From Jejuia sp049889775 (GTDB lineage: Bacteria; Bacteroidota; Bacteroidia; Flavobacteriales; Flavobacteriaceae), in the NCBI GenBank assembly GCA_049889775.1, contig JBMHCT010000020.1, positions 186,001 through 250,000 on the forward strand: 64,000 nt of DNA, in the 5' to 3' direction. This document shows positions 26,009 through 35,367 of this stretch, piece by piece; the stretch's first letter is position 1; every line of letters starts with the position of its first letter. The position numbers and the translations under genes were made by a program. Under the pieces are notes generated by a model. The model was not told the origin of the DNA and searched no databases. It saw only the letters and a list, made by a program, of their open reading frames with translations.

Positions 26009-28138
26009 TTATTCTACAATAAACTTGTGTGTTTCCACTATACTGTCTGCTTTTACTTTCAAAATATAAATTCCAGAAGCATAATCTTTAGTGGATATTG
26101 TTGTACCGAACCCTTTATAGATAAGCTTACCAGTAAGCGTATAAACTTCCGTTTTAAATTCTTTTAAATTATTTGTCACGGAAATGTTTAAATTAGTTCC
26201 CGATGAAATGGGGTTAGGATAAATACTTGTAGTTTTTAGTATCTCATTATCATCAAGACTTAAAGTACAATTAGCTTCAAAGGAGTTGTTTGATTGATAT
26301 TGTGCTATGGAATTCCCAGTAGGTATATTAGTACCAGTAAACGCATTCGCAGCAGTTAGTCCATAAAACTCATTATTTTCAATAGTCAAATTAGTAGAAA
26401 CTGTCTTTAAGTCAATATCACTGGTAGTTTGATTACAACCTTGAAACGTATTATTTCTAATAGTAGTTTCTTGAATCTGTGCACCAAAATCAAAAGCATT
26501 TGTCCCGTCCATTCCAGTAATGGTGTTATTTTCAATAAGGTGCCAACCAAACGGATACATTCTTGGTTTATTGCTAGTAAACTCAAAAGCTTCAGCAGGA
26601 GGATTAGTTATGGCATTATCACTGACTGTAACACGTTTCCATGCTTCGCGCAGTTGTATCCCACCATTGTCTATTTCATTATCTGCAATTGTAAGTTTTT
26701 CATCTAAATCGCTATATGTACCAGTAAGTAAAATATCAGAATTTAGAATGGTATTGTTTTCAATATCTATTAAACGGCTATCTGCAATCCAAATAGCAGG
26801 GTTTCTGAGTGTTGTATTTGGATTAGAACTTTGAGAATGTCTTAAAAACGTATCTACATGGTTGTTTTCAATTAAAAAATTCTGACAATGTTCTTCGATA
26901 TGAATGGCATGATTAAAGGTGTTAAATCCTAATTTGCTTCTGCTATAAAATGTATTCCCTCTTATAATTACATTAGTTATGCGAGCAAAGGCAACAGAAA
27001 AATGCGAAAACTCCAAAAATTGATTGTTCTCAACCAATATGTCACTGATATTTGAGGTTTGATCAAAACTAATATTCCAGTGATTTGGCCCATTAAAAGT
27101 GTTGTTTCTTATAGTTATATCATGTTGATTACGCTGTCCTTTAGTAACTATCCCACGCATTAAATCGTTAAAAACATTGTCATGAAATAGAATATTTGAG
27201 ATATGGCTATACATTCTAAAACAAACACCATTTCCTTGCTCTTGAAACGTATTAGGATTGACGGTGTATGCTCCTGTAAATTCTGAATTTTTGACTACTA
27301 TATCTCGAGCATTATGATCTATCATAATTAATTCGTGATAATAACTGCTTATACTAGAGCTATTAGTACTTATGTTATCTAAGGTATTACTTCCTTTTAG
27401 TCTCCAACTTTTATTTTGAGTTAGCTTGAACAAAGGTTTGGTAGTTCCAGTGCCTTTAAGAGATACAAACCTAGGAATATTTACATTGGTAGCCGTTGAA
27501 TAGTAAACGCCTTCAGGTATTTCAATAGTACCACCACTGGGTAAAGCGGCTATTGCTTGTTTGAGACCTGCACTTCCGTCTGCACTTACATAAGGAGATG
27601 CATCTGTACCCGCACCAGTAACATATGAAGTTAATTGCACTGTTGCTGTAGGTGACATATCAGCATAAGTTTGTGGTGTAACTAACACATCATGCGGGAT
27701 GGACAATGTATCGCTTTGCGGATGTTGGAATTCTGAAGGCACAGTAATATTAGCACTTACCTCATTAATGCTATTTAAGTGTGTTAATGTAACCCTAGGT
27801 AGAAGCACCAAATTACCATTGTCATAAATAGGGTATTCATTATTGTTATTTGTAGGAGTACCTCTAAAATCCATAGCAACAGTCTTTCCTAAATATGTCT
27901 TAGGGTTGAAGTTCCAAGTGCTTAATGCTCCAGTGTTTTGTGTAGAGTATGAGCCAAATGTTATTGGTGTCATTGTTCCATCTGCCTCTATAAGCAAGTA
28001 AAAGGCCCTTGGCATATCAGTAGCATGTTCTCTTACGTAAACTCGAGAGAGGTATCCTGTTTTAGAATATTCAGTTTGAGCTTGTAATGAAGTTAATGTT
28101 AAAAATAATATGAAAATAGTAAGGGTAGTTTTTCTCAT
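26009..28138 (-). CDS. Secreted right-handed beta-helix protein with T9SS type A sorting tail
   Basis: 709 residues. Signal peptide ending LTSLQAQ; residues about 25-165 form a beta-rich N-terminal region. A pectate-lyase-type parallel beta-helix covers about 185-620, starting DGSAGLKQAIAALPSGGTIEIPEGVYY and continuing with many short N-x-I/F-x-N-N-x-F/I coils. The C-terminal 75 residues (SIYPNPISSG ... VYTLTGKLIY ... YASGIYILKVKAD) are a Por secretion tail, so T9SS should export it. Such beta-helices are often polysaccharide lyases or hydrolases, but no lyase-specific catalytic residues can be assigned. It converges on the helicase gene. Confidence 0.87.
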   Translation of the reverse strand: MRKTTLTIFILFLTLTSLQAQTEYSKTGYLSRVYVREHATDMPRAFYLLIEADGTMTPITFGSYSTQNTGALSTWNFNPKTYLGKTVAMDFRGTPTNNNNEYPIYDNGNLVLLPRVTLTHLNSINEVSANITVPSEFQHPQSDTLSIPHDVLVTPQTYADMSPTATVQLTSYVTGAGTDASPYVSADGSAGLKQAIAALPSGGTIEIPEGVYYSTATNVNIPRFVSLKGTGTTKPLFKLTQNKSWRLKGSNTLDNISTNSSSISSYYHELIMIDHNARDIVVKNSEFTGAYTVNPNTFQEQGNGVCFRMYSHISNILFHDNVFNDLMRGIVTKGQRNQHDITIRNNTFNGPNHWNISFDQTSNISDILVENNQFLEFSHFSVAFARITNVIIRGNTFYSRSKLGFNTFNHAIHIEEHCQNFLIENNHVDTFLRHSQSSNPNTTLRNPAIWIADSRLIDIENNTILNSDILLTGTYSDLDEKLTIADNEIDNGGIQLREAWKRVTVSDNAITNPPAEAFEFTSNKPRMYPFGWHLIENNTITGMDGTNAFDFGAQIQETTIRNNTFQGCNQTTSDIDLKTVSTNLTIENNEFYGLTAANAFTGTNIPTGNSIAQYQSNNSFEANCTLSLDDNEILKTTSIYPNPISSGTNLNISVTNNLKEFKTEVYTLTGKLIYKGFGTTISTKDYASGIYILKVKADSIVETHKFIVE

Positions 28139-28251
28139 TGCAAAAACATTTTCTTCAAAATAAAAAAATGCATGCTATAAATAAGGCAACTATTGATTAT
28201 AAATTGGACATTTATATGTGAAATGTAATATATTTCAAAACCTATCTAAAC

Positions 28252-29220
28252 CTACTTAACCATGAAAACTGAATTTATATTTCCTTTCCCATCATATTCT
28301 TGAATAGGATTATCTGGATCGGTCATCCACTTACCATCAACAATAAATTTGTAATGATGTTTTCCACCAGACAGGGGAATGGTGCATACCCATGCATCAG
28401 TAGTTTTTTTCATTTTTAAATCTGACTCATTCCAATTATTAAAAGAACCCGCAAGTATCACTTTTTTGGCATCGGGAAAGCCAACCAAAGCAAATGTGGT
28501 ATATTCTTGTATATCAATAACCGAGTTAAACTCATGAAATTCGTTTGGGGTTTTATTTGGATTATGTGGGTCTTCCATCCATTGGCCATCAACAATAAAA
28601 CGATATTGGTATACATCTGGTTTCATTTGAAGTGTCAGTTCCCATCCAAAATCAGTTTTCTTCATTTTGAAAAGACTCTCATTCCATTTATTAAAAGAAC
28701 CAGCAAGAATTACCTTTTTAGCGTTTTTAAAACCGTTTAATCTAAAATAAGCATTACCGTTTTCCGTTGGATAAGCAGTATACATTTTTAGATTATAGAC
28801 GCCTCGAAGTTTATGACCTTCTTTAACAGCTTTAGCAACGTTACCATCTCTTTTAGAAGGTTCAGCCCAATATGCATCATTGATGACGTATTTAAACTCC
28901 CAAGCAAAAGCATCAGCAAAATCGTAAACACTCTTCTTGAGTTCGTAAATATTTTCATTTACTTTTTCCATTTTCCAGCCTTCCCTAGACCAAAGGTTGA
29001 ATTCACCAGAAACAGCAACTTTCTCTATATTAAAATCTGAAAATTCTAAGCGCTGTACGGTATGCTCTTGGGTGAATTTGGAATAATCTCTAACATCAAA
29101 TCTGAACGTTACCGTGTCATTTTCAATTTTATAACCTTTAAAAGCATTCTGTTGAGCCTGCATTTCAAAAATCATAAAACTAAAGATAAATAAAATTGAA
29201 AATGTTCTTAGTAGCTTCAT
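28252..29220 (-). CDS. Exported protein of three tandem glycogen-binding-like (CBM48/E-set) domains
   Basis: 322 residues with a signal peptide (to about residue 22, MQAQ). Three E-set units follow. Unit 1 at about 35-135 has VSGEFNLWSREGWKM; units 2 and 3 at about 150-235 and 240-320 have LAGSFNKWNESLFKMKK and LAGSFNNWNESDLKMKK, each followed by YRFIVDGQWM.DP or YKFIVDGKWM.DP. This is the AMPK-type glycogen-binding fold, with no catalytic domain attached. Its ATG overlaps the stop of the upstream aspartic-protease gene by 4 bases, so the two are translationally coupled. A surface or periplasmic alpha-glucan binding role is possible; nothing more can be said. Confidence 0.83.
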   Translation of the reverse strand: MKLLRTFSILFIFSFMIFEMQAQQNAFKGYKIENDTVTFRFDVRDYSKFTQEHTVQRLEFSDFNIEKVAVSGEFNLWSREGWKMEKVNENIYELKKSVYDFADAFAWEFKYVINDAYWAEPSKRDGNVAKAVKEGHKLRGVYNLKMYTAYPTENGNAYFRLNGFKNAKKVILAGSFNKWNESLFKMKKTDFGWELTLQMKPDVYQYRFIVDGQWMEDPHNPNKTPNEFHEFNSVIDIQEYTTFALVGFPDAKKVILAGSFNNWNESDLKMKKTTDAWVCTIPLSGGKHHYKFIVDGKWMTDPDNPIQEYDGKGNINSVFMVK

Positions 29221-30179
29221 TTCGTGTTTAGCGGATAATCTATAAAATACAACTTTTCCTTTTTATAGTTGATGATAGTGCGCTTTTGAGCAAAAAACTC
29301 ATAACCTAAGATACCATCTAACTGCGTACCGAAAGCCTCGTTAAGTTGACCTAGATTAGTTAAAACAGTATACATAGGACCAAAGTAAATAGATTCACTC
29401 AGTTTTACACGGTGCAATTTTCCTGCCAAAACGCGAATACTTTTGTCACTAGCACCATGAAGTTTTAATCGTTTTTTTGGTATGAAGTAACGCAATGCCT
29501 TTTTATGTATAGTTTTATTAATTTGATTGAACTCTGCAGCGGTATCAATCCCTAATTTTACTTTTTGGTTATTAATAAAACCGTCAACAACAATAGTGTG
29601 CCTTTTCAGTTTAAAATCCAGACTGTCAACTATTGTTTCTAAATAAACTTTGTTACTCAATAGATTTCCACTTTTATCTGTTTTAGTTAAAGTGATTTGA
29701 TTCAAATATAAATCCACAAAAACCTCATAATCTTTAAGTACATCATACCCAATAATTCCTAAAAGTTTAATTTTTTTGCTTTGTTCAATATGAGATAAGT
29801 TGATAACATCTGAAATCTTGTTTTTAAGCTGAAAACCGCTAATGTCCATACCGTCAATTCGCCTTTCGTAAGAGTAATCCAGTATTTCATTTACACCAGA
29901 AACGCTGTTATTTTTCTTTTGAAACTCATAAAAATCATCAAAATGAACCTGATTTAAAATCATAGCCTCAGAACCCGTATCAATAATAAAACTTCCTTTT
30001 CTATTATGGAGTTCTGCTTGCACTACAATTAAATGATCCACAAGTTTAAATGGAATTCTTGTGGTGTTTTTATTTAAAATTTCAGCATTATTAAAAATAA
30101 TTGTAGGGTTCGCTTTTCTAGAGTTTGAAAAACCAAGTATAGGTAAAATTAAAAGTATATCTATTATAAAACGTTTCAT
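29217..30179 (-). CDS. Retropepsin-like aspartic protease, two DTG-type motifs, exported
   Basis: 320 residues with an N-terminal signal (MKRFIIDILLILPILGFSNS). Two pepsin-like half-sites are visible in one chain: FIIDTGSEAMILN at about residue 67 and KLGIDTAAEFNQIN at about residue 208. The second has Ala instead of Gly after the catalytic Asp-Thr. Each is followed by an ILGYE or IIGYD segment (LLGIIGYDVLKDYEVFVD, LDGILGYEFFAQK), as expected for bacterial clan AA proteases. It is the first gene of a coupled pair with the triple E-set protein. Substrate unknown. Confidence 0.8.
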   Translation of the reverse strand: MKRFIIDILLILPILGFSNSRKANPTIIFNNAEILNKNTTRIPFKLVDHLIVVQAELHNRKGSFIIDTGSEAMILNQVHFDDFYEFQKKNNSVSGVNEILDYSYERRIDGMDISGFQLKNKISDVINLSHIEQSKKIKLLGIIGYDVLKDYEVFVDLYLNQITLTKTDKSGNLLSNKVYLETIVDSLDFKLKRHTIVVDGFINNQKVKLGIDTAAEFNQINKTIHKKALRYFIPKKRLKLHGASDKSIRVLAGKLHRVKLSESIYFGPMYTVLTNLGQLNEAFGTQLDGILGYEFFAQKRTIINYKKEKLYFIDYPLNTK

Positions 30180-30222
30180 GCTTAAAAGACTCCCTATAAA
30201 AGGAAATGTTACACCCGAACAT

Positions 30223-31089
30223 CTATAAATGTGTTTCGGAAAACAGTTTTAATTTAGCCCAGGTATCCAAAAGCTCTAATCCAGTCCAACCATGACCAGC
30301 GTTTTCGTATAAGGTAAATTGATGTGTTACGCCCAAGTTCTGTAATTTATCTCTCAAATCTGTACCCTGCGTCGTTGGAATTAAAGGGTCTTGTCCACCA
30401 TAAAACAATATTGTTGGTGGAGCGGAAGCTTTTGCTTGATGAAATGGACTGACTTCTTCAAGAAAATCTGTTGTTGCCTCAGCAGCAAAGGAGTTAAGTA
30501 ATTGCTGCAGTAATGGGTCGGTATTATTTAAATATGCTGGGTCGGTAAAATTAGTTGGCCCAACAATGCTACACACCAAATCTACTTTACTATTAGTATC
30601 AAAAGCATAACTCCAAAGTAAAGCTAAATGCCCACCCGCACTAGTACCAATAAAACCTATATCTTCAGAAATAGAGTATTTGGATTTATTTTCTTTTAGA
30701 AATTCAACCGCCTGTGTTATGTTATTAATTTGCATGGGGTAGGGAGGATTTTCATCGTCAGCCAACCTGTAATTAATATTAACAATTGCCAAATCAGGTA
30801 AGTCGTTTCTAATCAAAAGTACTATCGGATCCATGGAACTTTTGTCTCCTTCAGTCCATCCACCACCATGAATTAATATCATAGTCTTTGTTGCACTTGT
30901 TCTGTTAGCGGGAAGATAAATATCTAAAACCTGTCTTGGGTGATCGCCATAAGCTACATTCTGTGCTTCATAAGGTTGAGATGTATCTATTTCGTTGTTT
31001 TGCGTTTCATTCTTTACACTTTCATTGGAGCAGGATACAAACAATAGAATGAAAATTAATTGAAAGAGTTGAAGCTTTGGGGTTTTCAT
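30223..31089 (-). CDS. Alpha/beta-hydrolase lipoprotein (HSL/BD-FAE-like esterase)
   Basis: 288 residues. The lipobox FVSCSNES places the lipidated Cys at about residue 20, so it should be envelope-anchored. The oxyanion motif is HGGGWTEGD, the nucleophile elbow GTSAGGH, the acid Asp in YGGQDPLIP, and the catalytic His in NAGHGW. This matches carboxylesterases or acyl-glycan esterases of the hormone-sensitive-lipase class. It diverges from tsaC with a 44-bp gap. Substrate not inferable. Confidence 0.87.
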   Translation of the reverse strand: MKTPKLQLFQLIFILLFVSCSNESVKNETQNNEIDTSQPYEAQNVAYGDHPRQVLDIYLPANRTSATKTMILIHGGGWTEGDKSSMDPIVLLIRNDLPDLAIVNINYRLADDENPPYPMQINNITQAVEFLKENKSKYSISEDIGFIGTSAGGHLALLWSYAFDTNSKVDLVCSIVGPTNFTDPAYLNNTDPLLQQLLNSFAAEATTDFLEEVSPFHQAKASAPPTILFYGGQDPLIPTTQGTDLRDKLQNLGVTHQFTLYENAGHGWTGLELLDTWAKLKLFSETHL

Positions 31090-31133
31090 AAAATAAATAG
31101 TTAATTTGTAAACGGAGTAACAAGATAGTTATT

Positions 31134-31754
31134 ATGGCTGAGTTTTTAAGGATTTATGAAGAAAACCCAAATCCACGTGAAATAGAAAAAGTGGTTAATG
31201 TCCTAAAAAAAGGTGGTCTTATCATTTATCCAACCGATACCGTTTATGGCCTAGGCTGCGATATTACAAACATGAAAGCCTTAGAGCGTGTAGCTAGGAT
31301 TAAGGGTATAAAGGCAGAAAAATCAAACCTTTCCTTTGTTTGTCACGATTTAAGCAATTTAAGCGATTATGTTAAGCAAATAGATACTGCTACTTTTAAG
31401 ATATTGAAGCGAGCGCTTCCAGGAGCATATACCTTCATTTTACCAGGCTCAAAATCGTTACCAAATCCTTTTAAAAAACGTAAAACAGTTGGGATAAGAG
31501 TTCCAGATAACAACATTGCATTAGATATTGTAAAACAACTGGGGAATCCTATTATATCAACTTCCATTCATGATGAGGACGAAATTTTAGAGTACACTAC
31601 AGATCCTGAGCTTATATTAGAGAAATGGGATAATCTGGTAGATCTAGTTATTGATGGAGGTTATGGTGGTAACGAACCCTCCACCGTTATTGATTTATCC
31701 GAAGGAGAAGTTAAGGTTATAAGAGAAGGAAAAGGGAGTTTAGAGATTTTTTAG
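31134..31754 (+). CDS. tsaC: L-threonylcarbamoyladenylate synthase (YrdC/Sua5 family)
   Basis: Makes threonylcarbamoyl-AMP from threonine, bicarbonate and ATP for t6A modification of tRNA. 206 residues, the single-domain length. Seen: LKKGGLIIYPTDTVYGLGCD at about 24-43, the family 'YPTDTVYGL' motif; RIKGIKAEKSNLSFVCHDL in place of the usual KxR-type loop; PGAYTFILPGSK; and TVGIRVPDN with PIISTSIH, the nucleotide-binding strands. Start ATG at 31134. It is transcribed away from the esterase and ends toward a bidirectional terminator. Confidence 0.9.
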   Translation: MAEFLRIYEENPNPREIEKVVNVLKKGGLIIYPTDTVYGLGCDITNMKALERVARIKGIKAEKSNLSFVCHDLSNLSDYVKQIDTATFKILKRALPGAYTFILPGSKSLPNPFKKRKTVGIRVPDNNIALDIVKQLGNPIISTSIHDEDEILEYTTDPELILEKWDNLVDLVIDGGYGGNEPSTVIDLSEGEVKVIREGKGSLEIF

Positions 31755-31867
31755 AATAATTTAGGCGCTACCAAAAGAGTCGCGCTTTCGCTACTCAACT
31801 CCTAGCAAAAAAGAAACAACGATCTCAATCCACAACTTACCTTTCTCTTGAAATAATTAAATATGGC

Positions 31868-31901
31868 ACAAAAAAAACCAACTTTTTCAGTTGGGTTTTC
31901 T
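31868..31901 (-). terminator. Bidirectional intrinsic terminator between tsaC and the OmpA gene
   Basis: AACCAAC and AGTTGGGTT form a short GC-containing stem around TTTTTC. A-run on the left and T-run on the right give a U-tract on either strand; the minus-strand tract (eight T) is the better and follows the OmpA stop. Confidence 0.75.
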
Positions 31902-31923
31902 TATTAACTTTTATAAATATCTA

Positions 31924-32763
31924 CTAGTTTCCACCAGCTTCTAAGTTTTTCATTTCCTTCTCTACAAGATCGTAGAACTGGTCTAGTTTTGGAAGTACTA
32001 CAATTCTTGTACGTCTGTTCGTCGCTCTGTTTTCGGCAGTATCATTGTCTACCAAAGGCACGTACGAGCTACGTCCAGCAGCTATTAAACGGCTAGGATT
32101 TACATCTAAATCCTCTAAAACACGAATGATTGAAGTTGCGCGTTTTACACTCAAATCCCAGTTATCTAATAAAACACCGCTAGAATAAGATCTGCTATCG
32201 GTATGACCTTCAACCATACATTCAAAATCAGGTTTAGCATTAACTACTTTTGCTACTTTAGCTAAAACTTCTTTAGCTTTATATGTTACATTATAGCTTC
32301 CGCTTTTAAACAATAATTTGTCTGAAATTGAAATAAACACAACGCCTTTTTCAACATTTACTTCAATATCAGGGTCATTAATACCAACTTCTCTTTTAAA
32401 GCTTGTTACCAAAGCTAATGTTACACTATCCTTCTTTGTAATGGCATCTTGTAAACGTGTAATTTTTAAATCTTTTTCTTTAAGACTTTCTAAAGTTTTT
32501 TCAACATTGCTGGCACCTTTAGCAGAAATAATTTGTAAGTTATCATTATACTTTTTCAAATCTTCTACCTGACCTTCTAAAAGTGTAACTTTAGCAGTTG
32601 CTGAGGCTCTTTCCTCTAAACACGAATTCAATTTTACTGTTGCAGAATTTAATAAATCTTGTGTTTCCTTTTCTTTCTCTTGTAGTGCTAAAAATTCTTT
32701 TTTAGATACACAAGAACTTAACACAAATAATGCCGAAAGGCTAAGTAGTATTACTTTTTTCAT
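31924..32763 (-). CDS. OmpA-family lipoprotein with coiled coil
   Basis: 279 residues. Lipobox VLSSCVSKKEF (Cys about 18). Residues about 22-110 are a coiled coil (LQEKEKETQDLLNSATVKLNSCLEERASATAKV). The C-terminal OmpA/MotB peptidoglycan-binding domain at about 140-265 has SDKLLFKSGSYNV, VEGHTDSRSYSSG, NWDLSVKRATSIIRVL and NRATNRRTRIVVLPK. It should tether the outer membrane to peptidoglycan. It stands alone between a terminator and its own putative promoter. Confidence 0.92.
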   Translation of the reverse strand: MKKVILLSLSALFVLSSCVSKKEFLALQEKEKETQDLLNSATVKLNSCLEERASATAKVTLLEGQVEDLKKYNDNLQIISAKGASNVEKTLESLKEKDLKITRLQDAITKKDSVTLALVTSFKREVGINDPDIEVNVEKGVVFISISDKLLFKSGSYNVTYKAKEVLAKVAKVVNAKPDFECMVEGHTDSRSYSSGVLLDNWDLSVKRATSIIRVLEDLDVNPSRLIAAGRSSYVPLVDNDTAENRATNRRTRIVVLPKLDQFYDLVEKEMKNLEAGGN

Positions 32764-32812
32764 AATTAATTATATAAGGTTTGTTGGATTAACTAATTCT
32801 CGAAATTTCGAA

Positions 32813-32820
32813 CAAAAATA
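32813..32820 (-). promoter_or_regulatory. Putative -7 box of the OmpA lipoprotein gene
   Basis: On the minus strand TATTTTTG matches the Bacteroidota -7 consensus TAnnTTTG, about 50 bp before the ATG. A TTTG -33 box at the usual spacing was not found, so this is tentative. Confidence 0.4.
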
Positions 32821-32871
32821 TAGAAAAAACTATCGATTTCCCTAGAGTTAACAAAACTTTTGCTATCAAAA

Positions 32872-33861
32872 TTATAAACTCTTAAAATACTTTTTTTTAT
32901 TTACGAAATATGACCAAACTATGGATGTTTTTTGATAATACTTTATTTTGTTTTTGGTTACTTTTCGTTGTTTAAGTAGCACTGGAAGCTGCGCATAAAA
33001 ACTAAAGTGCGCTTTAATAATTGCCCAAAAATGTCTAAACTTTAGCTGAAGTAAAAATTGAATGCCTGCTATACCATCTAAAACCAAACGTGCAAAGACT
33101 ATTAAAAAAAGTGGTCCTTTTCCATTTTTTACAAGAGTGTAAAGACTGTTTCTAAAGTTAAGAAAGGTTTTTTTAGGATTAGAGTTGTTTAAGGAAGCGC
33201 CTCCTACATGATATACCGTAGAGTTGCCATTATAAAATACATTGTGCCCTTTGTTTTTTGCACGCCAACATAAATCAATTTCTTCCATATGAGAAAAAAA
33301 TGAGCTATCAAATCCCTTTAATTCATAAAAAACATTGGTTCTAATAAAAAAGCATGCTCCAGATGCCCAAAAAATTGGAGCCACATCATTGTACTGATCT
33401 TTATCTTTTTCAATAGTATTAAAAATACGACCTCTACAATACGGATAACCCAATTTATCTATAAAGCCACCGCCAGCACCTGCATATTCAAAATATTCTG
33501 GCTTATTATAATCTAAAATTTTAGGTTGAATTATGGCTATTTCAGCATGTTTTTGAAAAGTTTCTTTTATAGGATTGAGCCAATTTTCGGTAACTGCGAC
33601 ATCACTATTTAAAAGACAAAATACATCTGCCTTTACATATCTCAATCCCTCAGTATAGCCTTTTGCAAATCCGTAATTTTCTTCATTTTGAATTACTTTT
33701 ACTTCTGAAAAGTTAGCTTTTAATAATTTTAAAGAATCATCAGTTGAAGCATTGTCAATCACATATATATCTGCATCTTTGGATGATTTAATAACCGAAG
33801 GTAAAAATTGCTCTAAAAGCGATTTTCCATTCCAATTTAATATTACAACTGCAATCTTCAT
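32872..33861 (-). CDS. Family 2 glycosyltransferase (rhamnosyltransferase-like)
   Basis: 329 residues, GT-A fold. AVVILNWNGKSLLEQFLPSV at the start, VIDNASTDDS for the nucleotide site, NYGFAKGYTEGL, and NSDVAV in place of the DxD. HMEEIDLCWRAKNKGHNVFY is the acceptor or catalytic-base region. A hydrophobic C-terminal stretch (LFLIVFARLVLDGIAGIQFLL) suggests membrane association. Similar enzymes add sugars to surface polysaccharides. The ATG overlaps the stop of the upstream HsdR_N-like gene by 4 bases, so the pair is translationally coupled. Confidence 0.88.
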   Translation of the reverse strand: MKIAVVILNWNGKSLLEQFLPSVIKSSKDADIYVIDNASTDDSLKLLKANFSEVKVIQNEENYGFAKGYTEGLRYVKADVFCLLNSDVAVTENWLNPIKETFQKHAEIAIIQPKILDYNKPEYFEYAGAGGGFIDKLGYPYCRGRIFNTIEKDKDQYNDVAPIFWASGACFFIRTNVFYELKGFDSSFFSHMEEIDLCWRAKNKGHNVFYNGNSTVYHVGGASLNNSNPKKTFLNFRNSLYTLVKNGKGPLFLIVFARLVLDGIAGIQFLLQLKFRHFWAIIKAHFSFYAQLPVLLKQRKVTKNKIKYYQKTSIVWSYFVNKKKYFKSL

Positions 33862-34304
33862 CTCTTATAAACAGGAATGTCTTTCAAAAAACGATAGCAT
33901 TGGTTTTCTAAGTCCATCTGGCAATAATAATGATTTAAACCATTAGTTACCATTAGATAATCTGCATTAAGTGTTAAATTATATCTTGCAATTTGATCAA
34001 AAGTGCCTTGATCGATGGATATGCTAGCAGCCTTACATTCTACAATAAGTTGTATCTCGCCATTGGGTTTGAATACAACAATATCATAGCGTTTTCGTAA
34101 ATTACTTACTTTTAGCTCCTTTTCAACATTAATTAAGGATTTAGGGTATTTTTTGTCTTGAATTAAAAATTGAATACAATTTTGACGCACCCATTCCTCA
34201 GGTTGAAACACAACGAATTTTTTGCGAATAGCATCAAAAATTAAAAGGTTATTTTCGCTATTTTTGAATCGAAACGGGTATGTTGGGAAGTTCAATTTAT
34301 CCAC
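33858..34304 (-). CDS. Orphan type I restriction HsdR N-terminal-like nuclease-fold protein
   Basis: 148 residues, resembling the HSDR_N_2 family: the PD-(D/E)xK nuclease fold of type I restriction R subunits without the helicase domain. Seen: PEEWVRQNCIQFLIQDKKYP, RYDIVVFKPNGEIQLIVECKA with the expected D...E-x-K active-site spacing, and DQGTFDQIARYN. No hsdM, hsdS or helicase is nearby. The gene lies 58 bp from the divergent holA and overlaps the glycosyltransferase gene by 4 bases. This standalone form is common in Bacteroidota and its role is unknown. Confidence 0.85.
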   Translation of the reverse strand: MDKLNFPTYPFRFKNSENNLLIFDAIRKKFVVFQPEEWVRQNCIQFLIQDKKYPKSLINVEKELKVSNLRKRYDIVVFKPNGEIQLIVECKAASISIDQGTFDQIARYNLTLNADYLMVTNGLNHYYCQMDLENQCYRFLKDIPVYKR

Positions 34305-34362
34305 TTTGCAAAAGTATTACTATAATGGCATTTATGAATGCGTATCATTGAAATTTTCATTT

Positions 34363-35367
34363 TTGGACGAGGTAAAACAGTTAGTTACAGATATTAAGAA
34401 CGGTAATTTAAAACCCATTTATTTTTTAATGGGAGAGGAGCCGTACTATATTGACAATATATCAGATTTTATTGAAAATACTGTTTTAAACGAAACAGAA
34501 AGAGGTTTTAATCAAATGGTGTTTTATGGAAGAGATATTTCGGTAGAGGATATAGTAAGTAACGCAAAGCGCTATCCAATGATGGCGGAATATCAAGTTG
34601 TGATTATTAAAGAGGCTCAAGATTTATCCAGAACAATAGAAAAGCTAGCGAAGTATGCTGAAAACCCACAAACCACAACCATTCTTGTCGTAAATTACAA
34701 ATACAAAAATATTGATAAGCGTAAAGCGTTGTACAAAGCCATAAAAAAAACAGGGGTGGTTTATGAAAGTAAAAAGCTTTACGAAAATCAAGTTTCAGAT
34801 TGGATACGTCGCGTATTATCACCAAAAGGTTACACCATTACACCGAAAGCTGCACAAATGTTGGTGGAGTTTTTAGGAACGGATTTAAGTAAAATAAATA
34901 ATGAGCTAGAAAAGCTTCAAATTATTTTACCAAAAGGGCATCAAATTACCCCAGAAGCGATTGAAGAAAATATAGGAATTAGTAAAGACTATAATAATTT
35001 TGAGTTGCGAAAGGCTATTGGCGAGCGGAACTCAAAAAAAGCATTTCAGATTGTAAATTATTTTGGAGAAAACCCAAAAGATAATCCAATGGTGGTTACT
35101 GTGTCGTTGCTGTTCAATTTCTTTTCTCAATTGTTGCACTTTCACGGATTAAAAGATAAGTCACCTAGAAGCGTGGCTTCCGCCCTAAGAATAAACCCTT
35201 ACTTTGTGAATGAGTATGTCTCTGCAGCTCGAAATTTCCCTATGCGAAAAGTAAGTGAAATTGTTTCTGTATTAAGGTCTTTTGATGTTAAAGGCAAAGG
35301 CGTTGGCGCAAATGCAGTACCACAAGGAGATTTGTTGAAAGAATTATTGGTTAGAATTTTAAGTTAG
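34363..35367 (+). CDS. holA: DNA polymerase III subunit delta, TTG start
   Basis: Clamp-loader delta subunit that opens the sliding clamp. About 334 residues from TTG 34363, which gives MDEVKQLVTDIKNGNLKPIYFLMGEEPYY, the usual family beginning. The frame is open further upstream but that stretch overlaps the divergent gene and contains no ATG. The AAA+-like domain has FLMGEEPYYID (degenerate P-loop) and VVIIKEAQDLSRT. The collar domain has VEFLGTDLSKINNELEKL and FELRKAIGERNSKKAFQIVNYFGENPK. The ung ATG follows its stop codon directly, so the two genes are coupled. Confidence 0.9.
   Translation: MDEVKQLVTDIKNGNLKPIYFLMGEEPYYIDNISDFIENTVLNETERGFNQMVFYGRDISVEDIVSNAKRYPMMAEYQVVIIKEAQDLSRTIEKLAKYAENPQTTTILVVNYKYKNIDKRKALYKAIKKTGVVYESKKLYENQVSDWIRRVLSPKGYTITPKAAQMLVEFLGTDLSKINNELEKLQIILPKGHQITPEAIEENIGISKDYNNFELRKAIGERNSKKAFQIVNYFGENPKDNPMVVTVSLLFNFFSQLLHFHGLKDKSPRSVASALRINPYFVNEYVSAARNFPMRKVSEIVSVLRSFDVKGKGVGANAVPQGDLLKELLVRILS

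Noticed and set aside
33858..34304. Type I restriction-modification system
   Set aside because: Only an HsdR N-terminal-like domain is present; modification, specificity and helicase genes are absent.
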